DNA of 6,226 nt from a bacterium (GTDB lineage: Bacteria > Planctomycetota > J058 > JAJDCP01). A program made the position numbers and the translations under genes. Below are positions 1 through 5,839 of the stretch, in pieces. The notes under the pieces are model-generated. The model searched no databases and was not told where the DNA came from. It worked only from the letters and a program-made list of their open reading frames with translations. The stretch lies in the NCBI GenBank assembly GCA_030428695.1, contig JAUIEM010000482.1, positions 1-6,226 of the forward strand, in the 5' to 3' direction. The stretch's first letter is position 1; every line of letters starts with the position of its first letter.

Positions 1-611
1 GGTCGGCCATGCCCTCGAGCGGCGGGACCTTCTACCCGGGCGTGCTCGAGGCGATGCGCACGCGCTGGATCTCGCCCCAGATCGTCACGACCAACCGCCT
101 CGACGAGCCGTCCTACCAGGAAGTCGCGTCGATGGCGCGCAAGGTCAACAAGATCCTCGACATCGGCACCTCGGCCACCCACATGGAGTGGTTCTTCGGG
201 CCGAAGGGGCTGAAGTTCTCGGAGATCGGCTGCCGGCCGCCCGGGGTCGGGGCCTGGGACCTGTACTGCGCCGCGCACGAGATCGACCTGTACCGCGAGT
301 GGGGCGCGGCGGTCGCCCTCGGCAAGGTGCTCGAGCGGCGCTCGCGCAAGTACGCCGCTGGCATGATCGCCCTGCGACCGAGCTGCGACGGGATCATCGT
401 CGGCTACGAGGGCGTCGACAAGATGCGCCACCAGCTCAAGGACCTGCTGATCGACGACCACTTCCCGGCCCCCGGCACCCCGACCCAGCCGGTCGCCGCC
501 GGCTACATGGCCAACGCCTGGGTGCGCCTGCGGCACGAGAGCTACGACACGCTGCGCGAGATCATGACCCGCATCGGGGAGCAGGTGAAGGTGCACGCGC
601 GGCCCTCATAG
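1..611 (+). CDS. ATP-grasp domain enzyme, C-terminal part (5' end outside window)
   Basis: The reading frame is open from the first full codon (3-5) to TAG at 609-611, so the gene begins upstream; the ATG at 9 is probably internal. About 202 residues are visible. Numbered from that ATG, the segment HMEW (Glu60) followed 12 residues later by FSEIGCRPPG (Glu72, Arg76) matches the end of an ATP-grasp fold, where two acidic residues bind the Mg-ATP and the Arg follows. The usual Asn two residues after the second Glu is Gly here, as I recall for the EIGxRPPG subgroup of ATP-grasp ligases. Such enzymes join a carboxylate to an amine or thiol via an acylphosphate. The remaining ~125 residues form a C-terminal extension with no motif I recognise. 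The substrate cannot be told from this part. It is followed after 66 nt by the phosphatase gene on the same strand, which may have its own promoter. Confidence 0.75.
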   Translation, partial: SAMPSSGGTFYPGVLEAMRTRWISPQIVTTNRLDEPSYQEVASMARKVNKILDIGTSATHMEWFFGPKGLKFSEIGCRPPGVGAWDLYCAAHEIDLYREWGAAVALGKVLERRSRKYAAGMIALRPSCDGIIVGYEGVDKMRHQLKDLLIDDHFPAPGTPTQPVAAGYMANAWVRLRHESYDTLREIMTRIGEQVKVHARPS

Positions 612-621
612 CGCACCGACT

Positions 622-650
622 TTTCCTGAGGGGGGCGTGTCCCCTATGAT
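622..650 (+). promoter_or_regulatory. Possible promoter of the PP2C gene with an embedded inverted repeat
   Basis: TATGAT at 645-650 differs from the -10 consensus at one base. The -35 position 17 nt upstream (622-627, TTTCCT) matches poorly. Transcription would start near 657, giving a leader of about 20 nt before the ATG at 678. An inverted repeat AGGGG (629-633) / CCCCT (641-645) with a 7-nt spacer lies between the two elements and touches the -10. It could be an operator or a weak 3' hairpin of the upstream gene. GAGG at 669-672 is a normally spaced ribosome binding site for the next gene. Confidence 0.35.
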
Positions 651-677
651 GCGGGCCTCCCCTTCCGCGAGGTTCCG

Positions 678-1937
678 ATGAAGACGATCGTCAGCCTGGG
701 GGTCGGCGCTTCCGACCCCGGCCTGGTCCGCGAGAACAACGAAGACTCCTACCACATCGACGACGAGCTCGGCCTGTACGTCGTCGCCGACGGCATGGGC
801 GGGCACGCCTCGGGCGAGGTCGCCTCGAAGCTCGCGGTCGAGGCCCTGACCGCCGAGCTGACCGAGCGCTGGTCCGAGGTCGAGGCGGTGCTGCTCGGCA
901 AGGAGCCCCCGGGGCCGCTCGAGGCCCTGCTGGAGGCCGCCATCCACCGCGCGAACCGGACCGTCTTCCAGCGCGCGAGCCAGCAGATGGCGCTGAGCGG
1001 GATGGGATGCACGACCACGGCGCTGCTCGTGCTCGGCGAGCACGCCGTCCTCGGGCACGTCGGAGACTCGCGGATGTACCTCTTGCGCGCGGGCAAGGTC
1101 CACCAGCTCAGCCAGGACCACACGATGGCCGAGGAGCTGTGCGAGGCGGGGGTGATCAAGCGCGCCGACATCCGCGGCCATCCCTACGCCCACGTGCTCA
1201 GCCGGGTGGTCGGGAACAAGCCGGAGGTGCAGGTCGACCTCCTGTCCTTCGGGGTGCTGCCCGGGGACCGCATCCTGCTGTGCACCGACGGCCTCAGCGA
1301 CGTGATCGAGACCCCGGAGTGGCTCGCGGGCGCGCTCGGCGCGGACGAGCTCGAAGACGTCCCCGACCGGCTGATCGCGCACGCCAACGACCACGGGGGG
1401 AAGGACAACTCGACCGTGGTCGTCGTCGCGGTCGAGCTCGAGAAGGAGGCGATCTGCCCGCCGCGGCTGCACGAGACCTCCGAGCTCGTCGACATCCTCG
1501 ACGACATCTTCCTGTTCCGCGGGCTGAGCTTCGCCCAGCGCATCCGGGTCCTCAACTGCTGCGCCACCCGCACCTGGAACAAGGGCCAGACCGTGATCAC
1601 CCGTGGGGAGGAGCTCCAGGGGATGACCATCCTGCTCGAGGGCGGTCTCGAGGTCTCGCATCCGCGCTACTCGGTCCAGGAGGTCGGTCCCTCCCAGTGC
1701 CTCGGCGAGGCCAGCCTGCTCGCCGACCAGAAGGCCCGCGCCGACGTCAAGGCCGAGGAGCGCAGCCACGGCCTCTACCTCGATGGCGCGACCTTCCGCC
1801 GCCTCGGCCGCGCCCGCCCCTGGCTCGGCCGGCGCATGCTGCAGCGCCTCGGCCACCGCCTGACGCAGCTGCTGACCCGGGCCCGCCGTCGCGAGGAGGG
1901 CGAAGAGGTCGTGAAGCTCGCGGGCGAGCTGGTGTAG
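678..1937 (+). CDS. PP2C-family Ser/Thr protein phosphatase fused to a C-terminal cyclic-nucleotide-binding domain
   Basis: This 419-residue protein should be a cytoplasmic metal-dependent (PPM/PP2C) phosphatase that removes phosphate from Ser/Thr of proteins. The catalytic domain covers residues ~4-253 with all signature motifs: RENNED (18-23), VADGMGGHASGE (36-47, Asp38), GMGCTTT (108-114), GHVGDSR (126-132, Asp130), LCTDGLSD (201-208, Asp204) and GGKDNST (240-246, Asp243). These aspartates are the expected metal ligands, so activity is likely. After a short linker, residues ~275-395 form a CRP-like cNMP-binding domain. Its phosphate-binding cassette LGEASLL...RADVKA has Glu344 and Arg354 ten residues apart, as Glu72 and Arg82 are in E. 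coli CRP. There are no membrane segments or signal peptide. The ATG at 678 has GAGG five bases upstream. The C-terminal ~25 residues are charged. The nucleotide ligand and the target kinase or substrate are not identifiable; the FHA-STAS protein encoded at 5810-4266 is a possible partner by inference only. Confidence 0.93.
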   Translation: MKTIVSLGVGASDPGLVRENNEDSYHIDDELGLYVVADGMGGHASGEVASKLAVEALTAELTERWSEVEAVLLGKEPPGPLEALLEAAIHRANRTVFQRASQQMALSGMGCTTTALLVLGEHAVLGHVGDSRMYLLRAGKVHQLSQDHTMAEELCEAGVIKRADIRGHPYAHVLSRVVGNKPEVQVDLLSFGVLPGDRILLCTDGLSDVIETPEWLAGALGADELEDVPDRLIAHANDHGGKDNSTVVVVAVELEKEAICPPRLHETSELVDILDDIFLFRGLSFAQRIRVLNCCATRTWNKGQTVITRGEELQGMTILLEGGLEVSHPRYSVQEVGPSQCLGEASLLADQKARADVKAEERSHGLYLDGATFRRLGRARPWLGRRMLQRLGHRLTQLLTRARRREEGEEVVKLAGELV

Positions 1938-1968
1938 GGCTGCCTGCCGAGAAAAATCCGAAACACGC

Positions 1969-1996
1969 GGGTCCAGGGTCCGGCGCCCGCTACAGT
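1969..1996 (+). promoter_or_regulatory. Weak candidate promoter region upstream of the repeat protein gene
   Basis: TACAGT at 1991-1996 matches four of six -10 consensus bases and sits about 30 nt before the ATG at 2026, a leader length like those inferred for other genes here. No good -35 lies 17 nt upstream. Instead there is a tandem repeat GGGTCC (1969-1974, 1976-1981) that might bind a regulator. The gene could equally be read through from the phosphatase gene 88 nt upstream, as no terminator is visible between them. Confidence 0.25.
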
Positions 1997-2025
1997 TGTT
2001 GCAGCGCATCAGCGGGAGGTAGAGC

Positions 2026-2742
2026 ATGGCCCAGGGACAGTACGGCTTCATCGAGGGCCACGTCTACTCGGCGGCCGACGACCGCCCGATCGCGGGCGCG
2101 CTGCTCTTCACCGTGCCGGCGACCTACCAGGTGCGCACCAGCGCGAGCGGCGCGTACACGCTGCGGGTCCCGGCCGGCACCTGCTACGGGGTGTTCGCCC
2201 GGAAGGCGGGGTTCCGGCCGTCCGAGACCTCGATTGTCGTCGAGGCCCACCGCGCCCGCCGCACCTGCGACTTCGTGCTCCGCGGGACGGGGCAGTCGGG
2301 GCAGAGCGGCCCGGAGCGGGCCGGCGGAACCCACGGGCGCGAAGGCAGCGCGGGCTTCTCTGGGCTGCTCTTCGGCGCGGATGGCGAGCCGCTCGAGCGG
2401 GTGCGCGTGCGGACGAGCCCGACGTCGGCCTCCGTGTACACCGATCGCCACGGCGTCTACTTCCTCGCGGTCGAGCGTCCGCGCGGGACGCGCTACACCC
2501 TGCGCTTCACGAAGGGAGGCTACCGGACCGAGACCGCGGAGATGGTCTTCAGCGCCGGGCTGGTCCGCCGCTGCGACGCCTTGATGCTGCGCTCGGGGGA
2601 ACCTCCGCGGCGGGGCGTGAGCTTCGCATCCCTCGGCCTGGTCCGCGGCCCCGTGATGCGCGGGCCGGATCTGCGCACGCGTCACGGCAGAGCCCGTCCC
2701 CGCACGAGCGTGGCTCCGCGCGGACGGCCCCGGCTGCGCTGA
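2026..2742 (+). CDS. Protein with two carboxypeptidase-regulatory-like (CarboxypepD_reg) domains
   Basis: This 238-residue protein contains two similar beta-sandwich repeats, residues ~8-86 and ~110-189. Each shows the pattern of this superfamily: a G-x-(V/L) opening strand, a D-x-P-(I/L) turn, a T-x-x-x-G-x-Y/F centre (SASGAYTL at 39-46; TDRHGVYFL at 139-147), then a KAGF / KGGY motif (60-63; 163-166) and a closing strand ending CDFVL / CDALML. The repeats are joined by a Gly/Ser-rich linker (87-109). Such domains usually act in folding, adhesion or carbohydrate/protein binding, and are often extracellular. Here I see no signal peptide, lipobox or membrane segment, so location is uncertain. 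The last ~49 residues contain 13 Arg and no Lys, and look disordered. The ATG at 2026 is fixed by GGGAGG at 2014-2019, six bases upstream. No enzymatic motif is present, so a structural or binding role is the most that can be said. Confidence 0.82.
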   Translation: MAQGQYGFIEGHVYSAADDRPIAGALLFTVPATYQVRTSASGAYTLRVPAGTCYGVFARKAGFRPSETSIVVEAHRARRTCDFVLRGTGQSGQSGPERAGGTHGREGSAGFSGLLFGADGEPLERVRVRTSPTSASVYTDRHGVYFLAVERPRGTRYTLRFTKGGYRTETAEMVFSAGLVRRCDALMLRSGEPPRRGVSFASLGLVRGPVMRGPDLRTRHGRARPRTSVAPRGRPRLR

Positions 2743-2772
2743 TCTGCCCCACGATCTCCCCAACAAACGCGA

Positions 2773-2795
2773 ACAGCCCCGCGGGGCGGGGCTGT
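2773..2795. terminator. Perfect 10-bp hairpin between convergent genes, likely bidirectional terminator
   Basis: ACAGCCCCGC (2773-2782) and GCGGGGCTGT (2786-2795) are exact inverted repeats around a GGG loop. The hairpin lies in the 94-nt gap between the stop of the repeat protein (2742) and the stop of the lipoprotein (2837). No U-run follows on the plus strand. On the minus strand a broken T-rich stretch (TCGCGTTTGTTG) follows. It is probably a shared terminator. Confidence 0.7.
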
Positions 2796-2819
2796 GGGAC
2801 GCTGGAGGGACCTCCCGGC

Positions 2820-2849
2820 GAGCGCGGTTGCTCCGATCAGCCGGCGCTC
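2820..2849 (-). other. Hairpin with the lipoprotein stop codon in its loop
   Basis: On the minus strand GAGCGCCGG (2849-2841) can pair with CCGCGCTC (2827-2820) as an 8-bp stem with one bulged C. The 13-nt loop (2840-2828) contains the TGA stop at 2839-2837. No U-run follows directly; the stronger hairpin at 2773-2795 lies just downstream. In such GC-rich sequence an 8-bp bulged stem could arise by chance. Confidence 0.35.
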
Positions 2850-3217
2850 TCGACCCGCTCGAAGGTCGTGGTGTCGTCCGAGGAGCTCTCGAGGTTCAGC
2901 AGGTCGCCGTCCTTCTCGAAGCGGATGTCGAAGAGACGCGGGCCGGCGAGCTCGGCGAGGCCTTCAAAGCGCAGCTCGATCGTCTGCGGGTCGACGACTT
3001 CCCACTTACCCGTCGCCTCGAGGCCGACCTCGGTCGTGTAGCTGACGGTGCCGTTGTCGTAGAAGTGGTACTCCTCGTCGCCCTCGACCTCATGCCAGCT
3101 CCCTTCGAGCTTGCTCTCGGTCTGCATCTCACCGAGCGCCTCACCGGTTCCGCAACCGACGAGGGACAGGGTGAAGATCAAGCTGATCGTTGGGATGATG
3201 GTGCGTAGCGTGCGCAT
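2837..3217 (-). CDS. Small secreted lipoprotein with a lipocalin-like beta-barrel-type domain
   Basis: The 126-residue product begins MRTLRTIIPTISLIF, a basic N-terminus plus hydrophobic core, followed by the lipobox LVGC (19-22), so Cys22 should be lipidated after signal peptidase II cleavage. Gly at +2 rather than Asp fits outer-membrane sorting. The mature part (~residues 36-120) has LEGSW, then YHFYDNGTVSYT, GKWEVVDPQTIELRF and DGDLLNLE. This L-x-G-x-W / F-x-D-G-T / G-x-Y/W / I-x-L alternation is typical of small lipocalin-like stress or binding domains such as the DUF5640 type; I cannot name the exact family. The frame is open further upstream to a TTG at 3271, but that falls inside the promoter. 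The ATG at 3217 has the ideal ribosome site and starts the signal peptide, so I chose it. The gene is monocistronic, with lower GC (about 60% by spot count) than its neighbours. The ligand is unknown. Confidence 0.85.
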   Translation of the reverse strand: MRTLRTIIPTISLIFTLSLVGCGTGEALGEMQTESKLEGSWHEVEGDEEYHFYDNGTVSYTTEVGLEATGKWEVVDPQTIELRFEGLAELAGPRLFDIRFEKDGDLLNLESSSDDTTTFERVESAG

Positions 3218-3222
3218 GATTT

Positions 3223-3229
3223 CTCCTTT
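3223..3229 (-). promoter_or_regulatory. Strong Shine-Dalgarno deciding the lipoprotein start
   Basis: On the minus strand AAAGGAG ends five bases before the ATG at 3217. It is the strongest ribosome binding site in the window and excludes the longer reading of this gene. Confidence 0.85.
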
Positions 3230-3250
3230 CTCGGTAAATTCTCTGCAAGC

Positions 3251-3279
3251 ACAATAACGAAACCGAGACAATGTGTCAA
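3251..3279 (-). promoter_or_regulatory. Strong sigma-70 type promoter of the lipoprotein gene
   Basis: On the minus strand there is a perfect -35 TTGACA (3279-3274), a 17-nt spacer, and TATTGT (3256-3251) as -10, four of six consensus bases. Transcription should start near 3244, giving a leader of about 27 nt. The surroundings (3181-3300) are about 46% GC by my count, far below the rest of the window. This should give expression independent of the upstream exonuclease gene. Confidence 0.8.
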
Positions 3280-3386
3280 CAGGATTTCATTTTCTCCGTG
3301 CGGACTCTCCCAACGGCACCATGCTTCAGACCTGAACACACGATGTTAGGCGCTGGCAACCGTTCACTCTGGACAGAGCAGAGGAG

Positions 3387-3420
3387 GAAGCGGGACAGGT
3401 TGCTACCACCTGCCCGCTTC
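3387..3420 (-). terminator. Long hairpin at the 3' end of the exonuclease gene, stop codon in the loop
   Basis: On the minus strand GAAGCGGGCAGGT (3420-3408) pairs with ACCTGTCCCGCTTC (3400-3387) over 13 bp with a single bulged base. The 7-nt loop (3407-3401) holds the TAG stop at 3405-3403. A pyrimidine-rich stretch without a U-run follows. The stem is long enough to be real, and it may be a U-less terminator or an RNA 3'-end stabiliser. Between it and the lipoprotein promoter (3281-3386) I see nothing recognisable. Confidence 0.6.
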
Positions 3421-4260
3421 CGCGAACCAGTCCCGCACCTCGCCCCCGCCGATGCGGGCGATCAGCGCGTCGAGCGCCTCGCGGGGCGGGGCTTGCCAGG
3501 CGAGGGGGGCGAGCGCCTGGGCGAGGGGCAGGTCGTCGTGCAGGATCGACAGGTCGCGGGCGAGCAGAGCCTCGGCGCGCCGCTCCCGCAGGCTGCGGGC
3601 CAGCCGCTCGGCGCCGCGCACCTTGAGCTGCCAGCGCCGGTGGTCGTCGGGGATCTCTTCGATGTGTCCGTAGCGGTCGAGCAGCTTCGCGGTCGACTTC
3701 GCCCCCCAGCCCGGGATCCCCGGCAGGCCGTCGGAGGGGTCGCCGACCAGGGCGTGGTAGTCGGGAATCGAGGCTGGCGCGACCCCGAAGCGCTTGCGCA
3801 GGCCGGTCTCGTCGGTGGTGCGCTTGCGGATGCGGTCGAGCAGCACGACCGCGCTGCCGCGGATGCACTGCAGCAGGTCCTTGTCGGTCGTGCAGATGAC
3901 GACCTGCTCGACCTCCGGCAGGCCGTGCAGCCGCGCGGCCCCCGTCGCGAGGGCATCGTCGGCCTGGTAGCGCACCATCGGCCAGAGGGTGATGCCGAGG
4001 CCGCGCACGACCTCGTGGGCGACGGCGAGCTGGCTCTGCAGCAGGCGGTCGTCTTCCGGGCCGGTGCGGGCGGGCTTCGGGACCCGGTCGAAGGCGACCG
4101 CGACGTGGCTGAGGCCGGGGGTGAGCAGCAGCGAGGAGAGCGTGAAGAGCAGGCCGCGCACGGCCCCGCATTCCCGCCCTTCCGCGTCGGCTGCGCGGGG
4201 CGCCCCGTAGAAACAGCGGAAGAGCTCGAAGGTGCCGTCGACCAGGTAGACCCGGGCCAC
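3403..4260 (-). CDS. 5'-3' exonuclease / FEN-like protein (Pol I N-terminal-domain family), with altered active-site arch
   Basis: The 285-residue protein has the PIN-like nuclease fold and H3TH DNA-binding motif of standalone 5'-3' exonucleases, which trim 5' ends or flaps during repair. Seen: LVDGT (Asp8), LFRCFYG (13-19), VAFD (Asp58), QADD (99-102), CTTDKD (Asp126, Asp128), LVGDPSDGLPG (Asp174, Asp177), and H3TH GLPGIPGWGAKSTAKLLDRYG (178-198). The start is a GTG at 4260, because relatives begin only two to three residues before the VDG strand. The FHA-STAS-FHA stop lies five bases upstream, so translation is likely coupled. Two things are odd: the first acid of the usual EADD motif is Gln99, and the arch segment between Asp58 and Leu73 is about nine residues shorter than I recall for relatives, lacking the F-R...Y-K stretch. 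Five or more other metal-binding aspartates remain. Activity may be reduced or changed. It has no polymerase domain, so it is not Pol I itself. Confidence 0.88.
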   Translation of the reverse strand: MARVYLVDGTFELFRCFYGAPRAADAEGRECGAVRGLLFTLSSLLLTPGLSHVAVAFDRVPKPARTGPEDDRLLQSQLAVAHEVVRGLGITLWPMVRYQADDALATGAARLHGLPEVEQVVICTTDKDLLQCIRGSAVVLLDRIRKRTTDETGLRKRFGVAPASIPDYHALVGDPSDGLPGIPGWGAKSTAKLLDRYGHIEEIPDDHRRWQLKVRGAERLARSLRERRAEALLARDLSILHDDLPLAQALAPLAWQAPPREALDALIARIGGGEVRDWFAEAGRW

Positions 4261-4265
4261 CCGGC

Positions 4266-5810
4266 CTAGCTCCCGACCCGCGCGCAGTGCACCGAGCCGC
4301 AGCCGGCGCAGGGAGTGAGGGGCCGGCGCGAGCCCGGGCGCGGGATCTTGAAGCCGAACAGCCCGCCGGCGAGCTCGATCACGACCCCGGCGACCCCATC
4401 GAGCAGGTTGGTGCCGGGCACGTCGTAGCGCATCACGAGCAGCCGGTCGCAGGTGTCGAGGTCGAGGCGCGGATCGCCGCTCCGCCCGTACAGGGGCACG
4501 GAGGCGCAGTTGCGCGGCAGCATCCAGCCGAAGGGCCGGAAGTCGTCGGTGCGCTCGAAGCCCGCGCAGCTGACGATGATCTCGAGCTTCTCGGCGAGCT
4601 CGCGGTAGATCACGATGCCCCGGACGGCGCCGGTGCGGATGCGGCCGAGCGGGAAGGCGGGGACGCTCGCGTCCTCCTCCTGTACGCCGACGTGGCGAAA
4701 GGCGAAGCTGGTCTTGCCGAGGTTGATCTGGCAGCGCTCGGTCAGGGGCGCACGCTGGTCGACGCGGCGGCCGTCGACCCACACGCCCTCGTTGCTGTCG
4801 AGGTCGGCGATCCAGAAGCTGCCACCTTCGCTGAAGATGCGGGCGTGGTACCAGGAGATCCAGGGGTCGGGCACCATGATCTTGACGTCGAGGCGGCTGC
4901 CGATGATCACCTCCCCGGCCTCGACCGGGAAGCGGCGCCCCTGGCGGCTGCCGCTGAGCACCTCGAGCTCGGCCTTGAGCACCGGGCCGGGGTCGACCTC
5001 GTCCTCCTCGGGGCCGAGGTCGGGGACCGCCTGCTGCAGCACCGTGCGCTTGAGGCGGCTGGTCAGGCTGCCGACCCGCGGCAGCATCGCGAGGGCGGCC
5101 CGCACGTCGTCGGCGATGGTGAAGACCCGCTGCAGGCCGAGCATCTCGATCGGGTTCTGCACCTTCGGCAGCACCTTGGCGAGCAGCATCTTGCCGCCGC
5201 CCTGCTTGACCATGTCGTGGATCTTGATCAGCACCCCGAGGCCGGTCGAGTTGACGTAGGGCACCTTCTCCATCGACAGCACGACCGACTGCAGGCCCTG
5301 CTCGATCGCGGCCGCGATCCAGACCTTCAGGCCCTCGGCGGCGTCGGCGTCGATCTCCCCGTCGAGGTGCACGATCCACAGGCCGCCGGGCAGGGACTTC
5401 TCGAGCCGGGTGCCGAGGTTGCTGGTGATCGAGTCGGGGTCCGACGGCGGCGGCGCGGGCAGCACCGTCTCGCGCTTCGGCGGGGTGACGGCCTGGGGTG
5501 CCGCGGTGTGGAACACGCAGCGGGTCTGGCCGATGTAGACGATCGAGCCGTCGTTGAGCAGGGCGTGGCCGAGCACCCGCTGCTTGTCGGCGAAGGTGCC
5601 GTTGCTGCTCTGCAGATCCTGGATCACCCAGCCGCTCGAGCTCTGCACGATGCGCGCGTGGTCGTAGGAGACCCACGGGTCGCGCAGCGGGATGTCGGCC
5701 TGCTCGCGGTTGCCGATGCTCGCGCCGGCGTTTCCGATACGGAACAGCGTCCCGCGATGCTGGTGGCTGAGCACCTTGAGGAGGGCGTCCGGCTGCGCGG
5801 CGTCGAGCAT
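4266..5810 (-). CDS. FHA-STAS-FHA signalling protein with an unassigned C-terminal region
   Basis: This is a 514-residue cytoplasmic protein. FHA1 (~21-100) has SIGNREQADI (31-40), DPWVSYDHARI (44-54; Ser48, His51) and QSSNGTF (67-73; Asn70). STAS (~143-242) carries VNSTGLGV (186-193), the anti-sigma-factor-antagonist motif in which Ser188 is the usual phosphorylation site. FHA2 (~281-372) has VIIGSRLDVKI (301-311), DPWISWYHARI (315-325) and DSNEGVWVD (338-346). FHA domains read phosphothreonine; STAS domains of this type switch partners according to Ser phosphorylation. Residues ~389-514 match nothing I recognise; they end in CAGCGSVHC (501-509), a possible metal site. A Pro-rich linker (~103-125) separates FHA1 from STAS. 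I chose the ATG at 5810 although its ribosome site is weak, because a promoter-like element lies just upstream and FHA1 begins soon after. An upstream in-frame TTG at 5918 falls in a hairpin. The exonuclease gene follows at once. Role: probable phospho-dependent scaffold or regulator. Confidence 0.88.
   Translation of the reverse strand: MLDAAQPDALLKVLSHQHRGTLFRIGNAGASIGNREQADIPLRDPWVSYDHARIVQSSSGWVIQDLQSSNGTFADKQRVLGHALLNDGSIVYIGQTRCVFHTAAPQAVTPPKRETVLPAPPPSDPDSITSNLGTRLEKSLPGGLWIVHLDGEIDADAAEGLKVWIAAAIEQGLQSVVLSMEKVPYVNSTGLGVLIKIHDMVKQGGGKMLLAKVLPKVQNPIEMLGLQRVFTIADDVRAALAMLPRVGSLTSRLKRTVLQQAVPDLGPEEDEVDPGPVLKAELEVLSGSRQGRRFPVEAGEVIIGSRLDVKIMVPDPWISWYHARIFSEGGSFWIADLDSNEGVWVDGRRVDQRAPLTERCQINLGKTSFAFRHVGVQEEDASVPAFPLGRIRTGAVRGIVIYRELAEKLEIIVSCAGFERTDDFRPFGWMLPRNCASVPLYGRSGDPRLDLDTCDRLLVMRYDVPGTNLLDGVAGVVIELAGGLFGFKIPRPGSRRPLTPCAGCGSVHCARVGS
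4270..4274 (-). promoter_or_regulatory. Ribosome binding site for the exonuclease GTG start, inside the upstream gene
   Basis: GGGAG on the minus strand lies nine bases before the GTG at 4260 and within the last codons of the FHA-STAS-FHA gene. This supports the GTG start and translational coupling. Confidence 0.5.
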
Positions 5811-5839
5811 GCGTGGCTCGCAGGATGGGGTGAGCTTCA

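Noticed and set aside
606..2051. Long antisense open frame (481 codons) opposite the phosphatase gene
   Set aside because: Its translation is low-complexity Ala/Gly/Leu/Arg/Asp sequence typical of the antisense of a GC-rich gene, with no domain, and the sense frame encodes a complete PP2C-cNMP protein.
1007..2584. Plus-strand open frame of 525 codons overlapping the phosphatase and repeat-protein genes
   Set aside because: It is out of frame with both well-supported genes and yields Arg/Ala/Pro-rich sequence without motifs.
3218..3271. Longer lipoprotein reading starting at a TTG at 3271
   Set aside because: The extra 18 residues precede a complete signal peptide, the TTG lies within the promoter spacer, and the ATG at 3217 has an ideal ribosome site.
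3287..3322. Tiny minus-strand ATG frame (11 codons) upstream of the lipoprotein promoter
   Set aside because: No ribosome site, no promoter and no recognisable peptide.
3271..4269. Plus-strand open frame of 332 codons over the exonuclease gene
   Set aside because: It is the antisense shadow of the exonuclease, with Gly/Ala/Val/Leu/Asp-rich sequence and no motif.
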